This document shows, one piece after another, positions 46,205-57,254 of a stretch of DNA of 64,000 bases. Numbering within the stretch: the stretch's first letter is position 1; each line of letters opens with the position of its first letter. The stretch is from Begonia masoniana (Eukaryota > Streptophyta > Magnoliopsida > Cucurbitales > Begoniaceae): assembly GCA_022432975.1 (NCBI GenBank), contig CM039509.1, positions 19,605,760 through 19,669,759 of the forward strand. The letters are read 5' to 3'. The position numbers and the translations under genes are program-made. The notes under the pieces are model-generated. The model ran no database searches and was not told where the DNA came from. It saw only the letters and a list, made by a program, of their open reading frames with translations.

Positions 46205-47315
46205 GACCATATAAATCTTTCGTTCTTTCGAGTCAATCTTGAAAAAGGAAGTGCGATCTTTGAGAATCCCTCTATAAACTTCCGATAATAACCGGCTAAT
46301 CCGAGAAAGCCACGCACCTCACGTACGTTCTTCGACTGTGGCCAATCTCTGACCACCTGAATTTTGCTCGGATCCACAGAAACCCCTTCTTCTGATATAA
46401 TGTGGCCCAGAAAACTGACTCGATCCAGCCAGAACTCGCACTTAGAGAACTTTGGATACAACTGGTGCTGGCATAGAATCCTCAGAACAATTCTCAAGTG
46501 CTCCTCGTGTTCTTCCTTCGTCTTTGAATAGATTAATATGTCGTCGATGAAAGCCACCACGAATTTGTCCAGATACTCTTTGAAGACACGGTTCATCAAA
46601 TCCATAAACACTGCAGGAGCATTAGTAAGTCCAAAAGACATGACAAGGAACTCGTAATGCCCATACCTCGTTCGGAATGCCGTTTTCAGTATATCATCCT
46701 TCTGGACCTTTAAAAGATTGTAACCCGAGCATAGATCTCGAGGGCACCTTGCAGCTGATCAAATAAATCATCAATCCGGGGCAGTGGATACTTATTCTTC
46801 ACTGTAAGCTTATTCAACACTCTGTAATCGATGCACATCCTGAGGGTCCCGTCTTTCTTCTTGACAAACAAAACGGGCGCACCCCAGGATGAAACACTGG
46901 GTCGGATAAAACCTTTCTCTAACAACTCATCAAGCTGAGTCCTCAGCTCCTTTAACTCAGCTGGTGCCAACCGATAAGGATTCTTAAACCTTGGCGCGGC
47001 ATTTGGATAAACATCAATAGTAAATTCAATCTCCCGGTCTAGCGGTAACCCGGGAAGATCATCGAGGAATATACCAGAGAACTCTCTGACTATAGGAATG
47101 TCGCTCGGCTTTAATTCGCTGACCAACTGAATATCAAATACTGAGGCCAAATAAATAGAGCACCGACCTTTAAACTGCTCGTTGACCATCTTGGAATAAG
47201 AAATAGGCGAGCTACTCAATCTGTTCATCACTTGATAAGAAAACTCGGCTTTACCCGAGGGTCGGAAGGTGACAATCCCGGATCGACAATCGATGGTGGC
47301 GAAGTGCTGTGATAG
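46204..47315 (-). pseudogene. Reverse transcriptase of D with catalytic deletion
   Basis: N-terminal part ([34 protein letters not shown]) is intact to L-Q-G-A near 46735. There a short deletion with a frame change removes the usual F-S-K-I-D-L segment, which holds the first catalytic Asp; the chain resumes with S-G-Y and R-T-R-Y-G-H-Y-E-F. The second catalytic box F-I-D-D is present, followed by F-L-G-H and [10 protein letters not shown]. With one catalytic Asp lost, RT activity is impossible even apart from the stops. Confidence 0.93.
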
Positions 47316-47690
47316 TCAATCCATCCCTAAGATAAGATCATAGTGCTCGATGCCCATAACAATAAGGCGAGCATAGAGGGTACTGTCCTCAATCGAGATA
47401 ATATTGCCCTGGACAACATGACCTGATTGCATACATTCTCCTGAAGGTAGCATCACGCTATATTCGCATTCTGCTAACTCAGGCGCAAGCTTCAATCTAG
47501 ACACACAAGTAGTGGAAACAAAAGAGTGTGTAGCTCTTGTGTCTAACAAAGAAAATACAGCTACGCCCATAATCAATATAGTACCTGCCATCACGGAGGG
47601 ACGAGCCTCATCGTCGACATCACCAGGCTCTATAAATGCGAAGATCCTCGGCATAATCCTCCTCTGATCACTGCCTGACTGATCTCGACC
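47316..47690 (-). pseudogene. Aspartic protease of D
   Basis: L-L-D-T-R-A-T-H-S-F-V-S is the active-site box; the usual D-S/T-G-A has R in place of G, which should damage the loop. It ends L-I-L-G-M-D followed by TGA where W is expected (M-D-W-L). Confidence 0.85.
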
Positions 47691-48674
47691 AGGGCAATCT
47701 TTAACAAAATGGCCTAGTTCTCCACACCAATAGCACACATCTGTGCCCACTCTGCACTGGCCATGGTGTTCCTTCTGACATTTAGGGCAAAGAGGTATCT
47801 GAGGAGCCCCCTGTACCTGCTTGCCTTTCCCTCAGTCATTGCCTCCATCTAGAGGTCTTTTAACACCTCTCTGCTGCTGCTGGGGTTGTGCTCTAGGCTG
47901 CCAACCTCGTGACTGAGGGTGAATCTCTCGGAAGAAGCCCTTAGCTGGCTCCCTCGGTTTAATAGAATCTCTGTCAACTGCCTCTATGTCAAGCGCCCTG
48001 GCCACAATCTCGTCATAGGATACATTCCGTACCCCAGATATAGTAAGGCGCATCTGGAATTCCTAGCTAATCCCCTGTAAAAATCGGCATACCTTGTCCT
48101 CGTTTATACTGACCTGGCCTGGCGCGAATCGAGAAAGGGCTTCGAACTTCCTCACATACTCGGCAATCGAACCAACTTGCATTAACTGCATAAACTCAAC
48201 CATCTTCGCCTCTCGTACGGTGTGGCTGAAATACTTGTCGTAAAACAACTCTCTGAATCGCTCCCAACTCATAATCGTCACATCTGTGGTCGTTTTGATG
48301 TAATCCCACCAAAACCGGGCATCCAGTGCCAAGTGGTAGGTCACCAATGCGACCTTCTCTCCGTCCTCTATGTTAGCATACGCCAACATGTCCTCCATAG
48401 TGCAAATCCACTCCTCTGCTGAAGAGGGATCCATAGACTGTCCATTAAATATAGGGGGCTAGAGCTTCTGAAATCTCTCCATCCCACGATTTCCCGGAAT
48501 GGCTGCCTCCCGAGCTCTAGTGCCCTCTCGGTCTATCAGAGTACCCAACTGTTGAGACTGTCTCTCCATTTGCTAAGTCTGTGGCTCCATATGCTGAGAC
48601 TGCTGGGCAATAAAATCCTTGAGAGTGTCTATCGTATCGTCTCGGTCATCTCGGTCATTTCCTTGACGCACCAT
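47690..48674 (-). pseudogene. gag of D (coil, capsid core, zinc knuckle)
   Basis: Starts ATG at 48674, M-V-R-Q-G-N-D, homologous to the starts in B1 and G. Order: Gln-rich coil; capsid core (E-E-W-I-C-T-M-E-D-M-L-A-Y, W-W-D-Y-I-K, F-E-A-L-S-R-F-A-P); basic linker; CCHC knuckle C-Y-W-C-G-E-L-G-H-F-V-K-D-C (about 47694-47735). In-frame stops lie in the coil (T-stop-Q), before P-P-I-F-N-G, after F-L-Q-G-I-S and after G-G-N-D. Most look like single substitutions. It would form the capsid and bind element RNA. Confidence 0.9.
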
Positions 48675-48687
48675 AGCTATATAACTC

Positions 48688-48753
48688 CTATAGACAAGTT
48701 AAAACAAATACGCTAAGGAACTAGAAATTAATTAAAGCTATAAACGTACTTAC
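48688..48753 (-). other. Splice-like segment between leader and gag of D
   Basis: ACT|GTAAGT ... CTATAG|GAG, 66 nt, ending 13 nt before the gag ATG, as in B1 and G. Confidence 0.4.
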
Positions 48754-48824
48754 AGTTGATGAAGAATGTCCGCGTAGTGGTTGTGCAGTCGAGCAGTCTA
48801 CAGAACCGATTTTAAAACCCGGGG

Positions 48825-48836
48825 GCTCTGATACCA
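48825..48836 (-). other. Primer-binding site of D (tRNA-iMet)
   Basis: Plus strand GCTCTGATACCA, four bases from the 5' LTR edge at 48841. Confidence 0.93.
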
Positions 48837-49272
48837 TAATTGTGACGACCCTAATACTGTACCCAATTTCCCGTACTATATATATATATATATATATTTA
48901 TAACTTTAAATGACTCTAGGGGGAATTTGAACCAAAGTCGGAATCAAAATCGAAATCGGAACCGGAATTTGTTTAGTAAATCGTTTAAAACAAATACTAA
49001 AACAATTGAAATTAAAACAATTAAATCAATTAAATAAATAAATTAAAAACATATTAAAACAATCAGCAATAGAACAGGAAGGTAGAAGCGTCAAAAACCA
49101 AAGAAACAAAGGGGCGCTCAATCGACTACTCAACAGCCGACAGGGCGGCCCCTGCTGAACCGATCGGGCGCCAAATGTTTGGCTATCGGTCGGTTCACGT
49201 TTTGATTTCAGAATGTGTAACCCGTCCTGCAAACCGACCGTTTGGCCATCATTTCGTGACCAGTCGCCAACT

Positions 49273-49332
49273 TCTCTGGAATTCCAGAGAGTTCTGCGCT
49301 CGAACACCACTCCTTAGGCGTTCGAACGCCTA
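49273..49332 (-). other. Two perfect 18-bp palindromes in D 5' LTR
   Basis: TCTCTGGAATTCCAGAGA and TAGGCGTTCGAACGCCTA, 24 nt apart. The left LTR keeps the second exactly (36884-36901) and the first with one mismatch. Position matches hairpin arrays in B1, F, G, H and K1. Confidence 0.8.
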
Positions 49333-49795
49333 CCCTTTTTCTTCTTCCTTTCTTTCTTCCATCGACTTCCGTGCACCACCCTTAATACTTCAACATAACA
49401 ACACTATCATTACACAATCTCTATACTTCTCACCTTTAAATTTCTTCAACTTCTAACACTTAATCCTCGCCCATAACAATTTCGCTCAACATATCGTACC
49501 AAATATTTCAAACTTATTAAAAACAAAGTAAACTTTCTTGAAAACAAATCGCGTGGATAAGTTTAAAAACTAAACATTTGCCCAATACCACACAGTTACA
49601 AAATACATTTCCAAAAGGTTTAAGAGCTCAAAAGTAAACCTATCAACTAATCAGAACCAAACACCCTAAAATGTCTATACACCCATCCGTCCAAACGATC
49701 TCAATAACCCCAAAACCTATACATACTTTCCCCACAGGTCAGGTAAGCGTCGACTGCGCCAGCACACCACCGCAACCATTATTCGTCAACTGGAC

Positions 49796-51040
49796 TCATG
49801 CCTTAGGAGGAGGAATCTTGTCCTCACCTGTTTCCACGTAATCACCTACACCTTACAACACACTATGAGATAAAAATCTCAGTAAGACTCGTAAATGTAA
49901 ATGCATGCTGTGAGAGTGAGCTCGTAAACCATGCGTCATTTTCTTTACTTTAATATGCACTGTAGGTGTCACCGAGATCCTATCCCCCTAACCGAAGAGA
50001 GCTCATCCAGCGGGCAGACTACTCTTTCCGGCTAGAGGAGGGGGGTGCACGCTTACAACACTTACAGCCGTGCCTGAGCCCCACCTCGCGTGACCTGTAA
50101 ACTGTAAACTATATGCCTTGCGGCCTATAAACTGTATGCCTTGCGGCCTGTAAACTGTATGCCTCACGGCTGTTATTCTTTGCATTATATTTAAAACATC
50201 GTGCGGAAATTCATTTTCATGCTTTTCTTTAAAACACGTGATGCGTGAACAGTTTATATCTTAAAGTAAACAACCATATATGTACCCTCAAGACGATAAA
50301 CAAACACATATGTACCATCAGGACGATAAACAAACAACATACAAAACAACTAACCCTAACTACCCAAACCAAAACAAATTAAACAAAACACATCTCCAAA
50401 ACTCCTCGAGACGACGTCGACGTACGGTGTAGACCAATCGGTCAAAGCAAGTCACGAGAACTTACCTCGTGCATGCTGCAATCCAAGCTCCGTCCACGAG
50501 CGTTCACCTAGGCAATTTCACCAAATTATCGTTAAAACGAGTTTAAACTATTAAACGTCCAAATTTGACGAAACCTTAACTAAGGAAATTCCTTAAAGTT
50601 CCAATTTAACTACTAGAGCAATTTAGACGAACAATCAATGCTCGATAGTTCAAAACCCCAATTAACGAGCTTTTTCCAAAAAAAAAAAAACGAAAATCCT
50701 TTAGTTTGATATTTCTCACAAACCAATCTAACTTCGTCCAATAACGTTCAATACGTCCTCTATATTCTCAAGCCCTATAAACCTATCAATTTCGAACCCT
50801 AAATCACGTTTTTAACGGAAACCCTAAACGAACCCTAACCGTCAAACTCCGTGAAAATCGAAATACAACGTTCCAAAAGCATAGAATCTTACCTAGGGTT
50901 ATGAGAGGAGGAAGAAACGTGAAGGATCGAGACAAATTGAAAGCTCGATCGCCGGAAATGAAGGAATCACCGTGAGGATCGCCGGAGGAGAAGTTTTTCA
51001 AAGGAGAAGAGGAATTACGTGGAGAAGAAGAGAAAAACAT
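49796..51040 (-). CDS. LTR mini-gene of D, copy in 5' LTR (best copy)
   Basis: Exon 1 51040-50893 (ATG, 148 nt, donor CCCTAG|GTAAG), intron 385 nt, exon 2 50507-50466 (42 nt, CCTAG...CGAG|GTAAGT), intron 620 nt, exon 3 49845-49796 (after GGTGTAG, ending TGA). Phases are 1 and 1; predicted 79 aa. Exon 1 is rich in Ser, Phe and Pro and ends L-P-P-L-I-T-L; exon 2 reads S-W-T-E-L-G-L-Q-H-A-R; exon 3 reads G-D-Y-V-E-T-G-E-D-K-I-P-P-P-K-A. No known domain recognised. The ATG follows a TATA-like stretch by only a few bases, so either transcription starts further upstream or the start is elsewhere. Confidence 0.4.
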
Positions 51041-51450
51041 TGGTTTTTAATTAAAGTTTAACTTGGCAATTTACCATTTTGCCCTTCCCTTGTTTTCTAT
51101 TTGTTTCGTCCCTCGTTTCGTTAATTAGCTAACGATTCGGTTTCTCCAAATCTCTTTATTTCACCAATAAACCCAATTTATCGCCAGGGTTCAATTAAAA
51201 CTGTTCATTCGTAATTCGGACCATGTTTACTATTTTTACCATAATGTCCTTTATATTACGTTGAACGTAATTTCTCGAAATATAGCGTTATTACTTCGAA
51301 AAATTCCGTAATTTCCTTAAAATTCCTATTAATTGTTAGGATCGTAATAAAGCTCTCCGCTCTCGAAACTGAATTGATTTGACATATTTACAAAAATACC
51401 ATCGTATATTATAATATTAATGTTCCGTACAAGCCGGGTATTACAAAGTT

Positions 51451-52155
51451 TACTCCATTTTTTAGATGGAGTATGAACATAAGAAATACATCAAAAAACT
51501 TTTAATTGGGTTACCTGTGGCTTCCAACCATACCATGCTTCAAACGGAATTTCAAACATAAGAAATTTCATTTTGTTGGGGTGTGTAGCATGCTGTCAAT
51601 TGTTTCCATGCTCTATGTTTCTTACCAAATTTGTGCATATGATAAAAATTCTCCTCCACAATTGTTCGTAAAATCTTCAATTTATAATTGCTTTGATTTT
51701 CAACAAGAAATTTGAATTTATTAAAAATGTACAGTACAACTGATATTTATATGAGAAAATAGATTCATGTCATCTTGTCATAGTCATCAACAAATATCCA
51801 AAGAAGGAATTTGCATTGGGTTGCAAGCATCAACATGAATTAACTCAAGAGGTTTTGAGGCTCTTCTAGCATATCGATTTGGAAAAGCATCCCTGTGTTG
51901 TTTGCCAGGTGGACAACTTTCACATATGTCATTTTATTGTTGAATCAAAGGTAATCCAATCACCAAATTTGGATCAGATGTCAATTTCATGCTTTTTAAA
52001 TTCAAATGGTCATACCTGAGATTCCATAACCAATTTCCATTGTCTATAGCGACTGCAAGTGCTCGATTTTCATCACGTAAAATGATGGGAAACATATTAT
52101 TCTTAGCCATGGGAACCTTGAGCAATAACTTCTTCTTTGTTGTGTAAGTAAAAAT
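51451..52155 (-). pseudogene. Copia GAG-pre-integrase and integrase remnants
   Basis: W-L-W-N-L-R-Y-D-H-L-N-L-K-S and V-I-G-L-P-L-I mark the GAG-pre-integrase domain (51940-52110). Next C-E-S-C-P-P-G-K-Q-H-R and P-L-E-L-I-H-V-D-A-C, then a broken core and K-P-x-E-A-x-x-G-W-K-P-like sequence at the left end. Stops and an internal deletion are present. It joins 36412 once D is removed. Confidence 0.85.
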
Positions 52156-52411
52156 TATAACACCCGAGACTTTTGTACGTTGTACAAATTGTAACACCCG
52201 AGGCTTTAAATTTTATAAACACTCGAGGCTTTAGATTTTATAAGTTATGGATATTAGGAAAATAATAAAAAGGTAAAGTAATTAAAAGAACGAGATTTAA
52301 CGGAATGGTTGAAGGGCAAAATGGTAATGTTTGGAAATGCAAAATGATAATGTTATTGTTTAGATTATTATTATTATTATTATTATTATAAAAAAAATAA
52401 AATAAAACTAA

Positions 52412-52443
52412 AACGATAGAATGGCCGAAGCCATTCTGTCGTT
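52412..52443 (+). other. LTR hairpin with ATG in A5
   Basis: 14-position stem AACGATAGAATGGC / GCCATTCTGTCGTT with one T-G wobble, loop CGAA; the ATG at 52421 is in the stem. A TATA-like stretch lies 20-35 nt upstream. Confidence 0.65.
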
Positions 52444-54023
52444 CGAGCAGCGAAGGCAGGGGAGGAGGAGACGCGAGCGAGCGAGCGGCGATCGGCGGAG
52501 CAAACCGCCGGAGATTTTGACGTCTTCCCAGTCAGACGGCAGCGACGAAATCAGGGCTAGCATTCCGGCCCGTCTTCGAGCACAACCGAATGATAAGCTC
52601 GATTTTTGGCCCTGTTCTTGCTCAGTTTGTGGCCGTGGGTGACGAGCTGTGTTGAACTCTGATCACCGGCCGTATTTGGCTGCTCTCGGCGTCGTATGGC
52701 CAAGCTTAAGGCCGGCGAAAGTCGCCGGGCAATGGTGAGCTTGGATTGAGTTGAAAACAGGGGACCCGAGTTTGAGCCTAGGGTTTTCTAAATTGGAAAC
52801 TTTGATTTTGGTTAGATTATTCTAATTGAAGGTGTGGGGGGTCGATTGGTGAGGAATTGGGTGGAAATTGATGAAAACCCGAAATGGGAAAATTTTCCTG
52901 TTATAGGGCAGTTTGGGTTTTGCTAGTTTTGACCTAGATACGGTTGTTTGTTTTAAAATTCCTTTTGGTAGGTTAAAATAGGTTATTAGATGAGTATGTG
53001 GCCGCTATAATCGTTCGATTCTGATAACCGATGGAAAAGTTACTCGCGTTTGAAGTTTCGGGTCGGTTTTTACCAAACCCAAATTAGTGGCCCGTTTAGT
53101 TAGGTTTTAGTTGGATTAGGCTAGAAATAGTAGTTTCAGAGTAATTGGTGAATGTAGGCTTGATTTTAATGAAATTTGCATATTTGTCGTAGGTCGAGCC
53201 ATAGGTGATGTGATGTACAAAACCCAGCGAGCTAGGACGCCAGGTAAGTAGTGGACGTGTGTTTGTTGCCTTCGGGTCTACACCACAGAACGGTAGGATT
53301 TATTGTTTGATAGTGTATTGTTAGTGTTTGATGAATTGCTGGGTTGTTATTGTTAGTGTTTGAGATTGTTTGCTTGGTTGGTTTCTTTGTTCTGATTTGG
53401 TTGCTTGAATATTTGGTTAAGTATGGTTTTAAATGTTTTGTTTGGTTAAGTATGGTTTTAAATGTTTGGTTGTGGTTAAGCATGATTTTAAATGTTTGGT
53501 TGTGGTTAAGCATGGTTTTGAAATGTGAGTACGATATGGATTGAAAGTGGTCTGTTGGCGGTGGTTCCTCGTCGCGAAGTAGTGTCTAAAATATGGCAAG
53601 CTTCGAGAGATTTCCACAAAAGATATGCAGTGGTTCCTCGTCGCGAAGTAGTGTCTGAAATATGGCAAGCTTCGAGAGGTTTCCACAAAAGATATGCAAT
53701 GGTTCCTCGTCGCGAAGTAGTGTCTGAAATATGGCAAACTTCAGAGAGGTTTTGCAAGAGGCACCTGACTGAGTATACGTAAGATGTTGTGAGTGGATTT
53801 GCTACGAAAGATGTTGGGGGTGGAACGACATGTGTTAGGATTGTGTGAGAGTTGTGTGTGCATAGTGTATGTTTGTACTTGTTGTCCTCTACTTGCTAAG
53901 CGTAAGCTTACGTGTGTGTGCGTGTTCTGTGGTGTAGGTGACGACAGGTGTACAGGTGAGCTAGACGAGGGAGCCCGGATTAGGCGGCAGTCAGTGGCGC
54001 ATGGAGCATGCCGGTGCGGGTAG
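52421..54023 (+). CDS. LTR mini-gene of A5, three exon-like blocks
   Basis: Exon 1 52421-52592 (ATG, 172 nt; donor mutated to AATG|ATAAG), exon 2 53193-53243 (51 nt, CGTAG...CCAG|GTAAGT), exon 3 53938-54023 (after GGTGTAG, ending TAG). Phase 1 at both joints. Exon 1 begins M-A-E-A-I-L-S-F and is Arg-rich; exon 2 ends R-A-R-T-P; exon 3 reads G-D-D-R-C-T-G-E-L-D-E-G-A-R-I-R-R. The stop replaces a Gln codon of A1/A2, whose frame runs on into L-S-G-R-L. The A-type protein differs from D/F-type in exon 1 and in its longer Cys/Arg tail. The broken donor suggests this copy is inactive. Confidence 0.33.
53414..53525 (+). repeat. About 29-bp tandem repeat in A5
   Basis: Four units of GGTTAAG(T/C)ATGGTTTTAAAT plus GTTTGGTTGT. 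Within the putative intron 2. Confidence 0.8.
53549..53765 (+). repeat. 69-bp minisatellite in A5 (three units)
   Basis: Units contain GGTTCCTCGTCGCGAAGTAG, GAAATATGGCAAGCTTCGAG and GGTTTCCACAAAAG. The complement of the same unit is repeated about nine times in A6. Within the putative intron 2. Confidence 0.92.
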
Positions 54024-54642
54024 TTGTCGGGGCGACTCAACCATGGTCTTCGGGAGAATGTGGGACTTTGTATTTCGATAGTTTATTGTAAATGTCTGGT
54101 TGTAGAAATGATGGGATTATGTGTCTCTTTTCGGTTGATGTTTTGAGAGTTATTGTATAGCTATTTGTATTGTTGTGTATAATCATAGTTAAGGGTGATG
54201 CGTCGCCCTATACTGTGAATTTTCTTCACTTAGGGATGTTAATAGTATAGTTTCTCTCTTTACTGTTATTTGGAGATTTCGTATGCTGGATAGTTGAGTG
54301 GATAGTTGAGTAAGAATATTCTGGATTGGTTGGGATTTATTCGTTTGCAGGTACCTAGCATTTTGGAGGCGCCATTTTCAGGCGTTACTTTGCCGAAATT
54401 TTTGGAAAGGACGCCGTGGTGCTTAAAGGTTAGGAGTATGGGAATTAGGGAGTCTAGGCAGGTAGATATGACATAAGAGAGTTTCGAGAGATTTAGTTTT
54501 ACATTCTGCTGTGTCAGTTTTATTTTATGTTTTAGGGTTTATGACAATTCTTTTAAATTAGTTTTAAATGTCGTTTTCATCGGGGTTAGAGTGAGCCAAG
54601 TAGCGTACCGAGCCAGGGTGGGTTCGGGGGCGTTACACAAAT

Positions 54643-57107
54643 ACCTCATTAATGTGAATTATATCTTGGAAGAGATTTTAAAAGAAACGAGTAAGTGACA
54701 AAAAATGACAAAAGAGGTTTGAACAAAAAGAAAAGAGAAATGTGTGGGTGAAAAATTGGATTAAGCAAATATGTGGGCAGCTAAACCTAATTAAGACAAA
54801 AATTTAAACCTATAACTCTCTCTCTCTTCTCTTTTCCTTCTTCATCACGTAGACACTTCTCCTCCTCCATTGTCGATCGTTCCAAGCTCCAGCTCCCTCA
54901 CTTTGAATAAGATTTGAGGTAAGAAAAAGTTTGGATTTAGTTTATACTTGCTAAAAGACAATGTTGTGTGAAAGTTTTGATGGATTTGCTTGGGTTTGAG
55001 GAATTCCAAAAATTCAGAGTTAGGGCTGAATTTTCTTCATTCTTTTGATGTTCTAACTTAGTTTAAGGGCATCCAAAAGGTTGTGGATGACTTAGAATGG
55101 AAATCTATGCATGATGGAAGAAAGAATTTGAAATGGGTTTGAAAAATGCACAAAACAGAGCACTTTTGGTTTCTAAAGGAACCGACAAAGCTCGTGACTT
55201 TTATTGGTCAAACAGATTGTTCCATTGGATAAAGGACTCTTAAAGGAGTTCATAGCCACTTGAAAAACTCGATTTCATTACGAATTGAGAGAGTTATGGC
55301 CATTTGAAATTGAATGAAAAATCTTTTTGAAAACCGAGTAGAGTTTATGTGCTGGCAGTTTTTCTTTGGCCAATTCTGTTTCGATTCTGATTTTTATGAC
55401 TTAAATGGATAATGCCACATGAAACTAGATGTTATAAGATTTGTGGAACATGTTGGATCTTTTTAAAAGGTTACGAATCGAGTGAGTTATAGCCGATTGA
55501 AGTTTAGTCAATTTGTGTGTAATTTCAAGATTTTGAATTGATGCTTGAAGTTTGTATTGTGAACTTGTATTATTATTAGATTGTTTGAATTGACGAGATT
55601 GAGGCATTTAGACTCTGAGCGTGGATTGCTTAGGATGTGAGGTAAATTTTCGTAACTTACTATGGCCGATAGGCCTGCACCATATGTCGGTTATGTTGGT
55701 GGAGGAACTTGGAGTAATGAAATTTTAATATGCTTTTGGATGGATAGCCTAGGGTTAGTTGTTTTGTAGATTATGTATTGTCTTTGATGGTACCTAGGTT
55801 TGTTCACGTTTTTATGCTATGCATTTTAATTGTTCATGCATCATTGATTTATGAAATGACATGAAAATGAATTTGTGCATCGATTTCATGAAAAGATTGA
55901 CAAGAATAAAAGTATGATGTAAACAACCCCTATGTGGTTATAGGGGAGAGGTTCAGAAATGGTGTTCCATGGTGAACATGTTTTCCTCCCTTTCAAATGG
56001 TGCGGGCTATCTAATCGCTTGATGTGCCCTATCTATTTGCCGAGGGATGCTCCGATAAATAAAGACTGTCATGGACTGATAAAGGAATGAATGCACGGGA
56101 TTTATAAAATTTCATATGTACGTCATGCATTGACATTTACGTAGACTTACTGAGTTTTATCATATAGATGTCTCTATGGTGTAGGTGAACTTGAAGGAGG
56201 TGAGGAAGATGTTTCCCAACAAGATGAACGTATGGATTGAAGAAGGATGACCGTGGGAGTGCGCTGTGTAGTCTGAGCGATTTGACCCGTGGGCAATTTG
56301 TATGTATGTCATGGGTGATGTTTCTAATTTTAATGTGTATAAGTAGCTTATAGATAGTTAGATTTCCTATTTTGAAATACTGGAGATGTTGGGGAGTCTT
56401 TTGTTTTTCGTCCGTATGGATGCGTTCATTTTAGGAGTATCCATGCAGTTCGTTTCTATAATTCCGCTAAGTATTCAGGGTGTAGATATGGTAATGAATT
56501 ATCATGTTATTAAAATATAATCGTTGAGTTTATAACGTATTTAAGAGTGTATTGGATGTTGAAAGAGATTTAGAAAGTAAAAGAAATGAATTGGTGATGA
56601 GTAAGTAAAAGAAAAAGGAGGATGTCATTTTGCCTTTGAAGTGTCGACATGTTCCTGCAGGGGTCGACCACTACCAGACAAGGGATAGACCTGTGCTTGC
56701 TGGGGTCGACCCCTCCCAAACAAGGTGTCGATCGCTGTTGCAAGGTGTCGACTGGTTTCACTATAAACAAAAATCAGAAGCAAATGAGGTGTCGACCACT
56801 ACCAGACAGGGTGTCGATCGCTGTTACAAGGTGTCGACCAGTCTCAGTACAAACAAACACTAGAGACAAATTGGGTGTCGACCCTTATTAGGAGGGGTCA
56901 ACCACTATTGTGAGGTGTCGACCGGGGTTCTTTTTATTGTGACAAACTTGGGATTTTGGTTAATTTTACTTTATAACGAGTCTTCCATGCACGATAGTCT
57001 TCCACTACCAAGGTTTAATACTTTAAACGATGTCGCTCGAGGAAATGAATAAAGTCATTAAAAAAAATTTATGAGAATTTTAAGGTATAGAAAAAGGGGA
57101 CGTTACA
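54643..57107 (+). repeat. 5' LTR of G, right part
   Basis: Continues the LTR begun at 52156. Exon-1-like end TTTGAG|GTAAG (54911), exon-2-like block from about 55599 to GTGAG|GTAAAT at 55628, exon 3 after GGTGTAG (about 56184) reading G-E-L-E-G-G-E-E-D-V-S. Both the exon 1 and exon 2 ends read TGA-G where relatives have CGA-G, so this mini-gene is dead. Confidence 0.8.
56641..56935 (+). repeat. GGTGTCGAC array in G
   Basis: About eight copies of GGTGTCGACC or GGTGTCGATC spaced 20-35 nt with CACTACCAGACA and GCTGTTACAA between them. GTCGAC is itself a palindrome. Position after the mini-gene stop matches the F and H arrays. Confidence 0.8.
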
Positions 57108-57110
57108 GTA

Positions 57111-57122
57111 TGGTATTAGAGC
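57111..57122 (+). other. Primer-binding site of G (mutated)
   Basis: TGGTATTAGAGC, one C-to-T change from the iMet PBS, three bases after the LTR. Confidence 0.85.
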
Positions 57123-57194
57123 GCCCGGGTTTTAAAATTAGTTCTGTAAGTTGCTCGACAGCACAAGCCACTACACGAACATACTTCCTCAACT

Positions 57195-57254
57195 GTAAGT
57201 ACATTTATAAGATTTCTTCAATTTCTTAGAGTTATTTGTTTTTAATTTTTATAG
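57195..57254 (+). other. Splice-like segment between leader and gag of G
   Basis: ACT|GTAAGT ... TTTTATAG|GAT, 60 nt, ten bases before the gag ATG. Confidence 0.4.

Larger units (their letters stand above)
36413..51445 (-). mobile_element. Ty3/Gypsy chromovirus D (Tekay/Del-like), complete but inactive
   Basis: TSD AAGTT (36408-36412 and 51446-51450). Minus-strand order: 5' LTR 51445-48841, PBS 48836-48825, gag, protease, RT, RNase H, integrase with chromodomain, PPT, 3' LTR 41509-36413. Solo LTRs K1 and C2 are nested in it. The two LTRs differ at a modest number of sites. One main pol frame with several stops, an RT deletion and a frameshift mean it cannot act alone now. It is inserted in Copia element E. 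Confidence 0.95.
48841..51445 (-). repeat. 5' LTR of D
   Basis: 2605 bp, TGTGACGACCC...CGGGTATTACA on the plus strand. Uninterrupted, so the best copy for reading LTR organisation. Two perfect 18-bp palindromes: TCTCTGGAATTCCAGAGA (49273-49290) and TAGGCGTTCGAACGCCTA (49315-49332). Confidence 0.95.
29091..52155 (-). mobile_element. Ty1/Copia element E, fragmented by nested insertions
   Basis: Order on the minus strand: GAG-pre-integrase and integrase (52155-51451), then RT start (36412-35629), then RT end and RNase H (30491-29425), then a putative 3' LTR. Removing D and A4 restores collinearity. Gag and the 5' LTR should lie right of the window beyond element G. All coding parts carry stops and indels, so this is the old scaffold into which the central 23 kb accumulated. 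Confidence 0.85.
52190..54637 (+). mobile_element. Solo LTR A5 (A-type) in the G LTR
   Basis: 2448 bp, TGTAACACCCGAGG...GGGGGCGTTACA, TSD CAAAT (52185-52189 and 54638-54642). Hairpin, mini-gene and two arrays. Confidence 0.93.
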
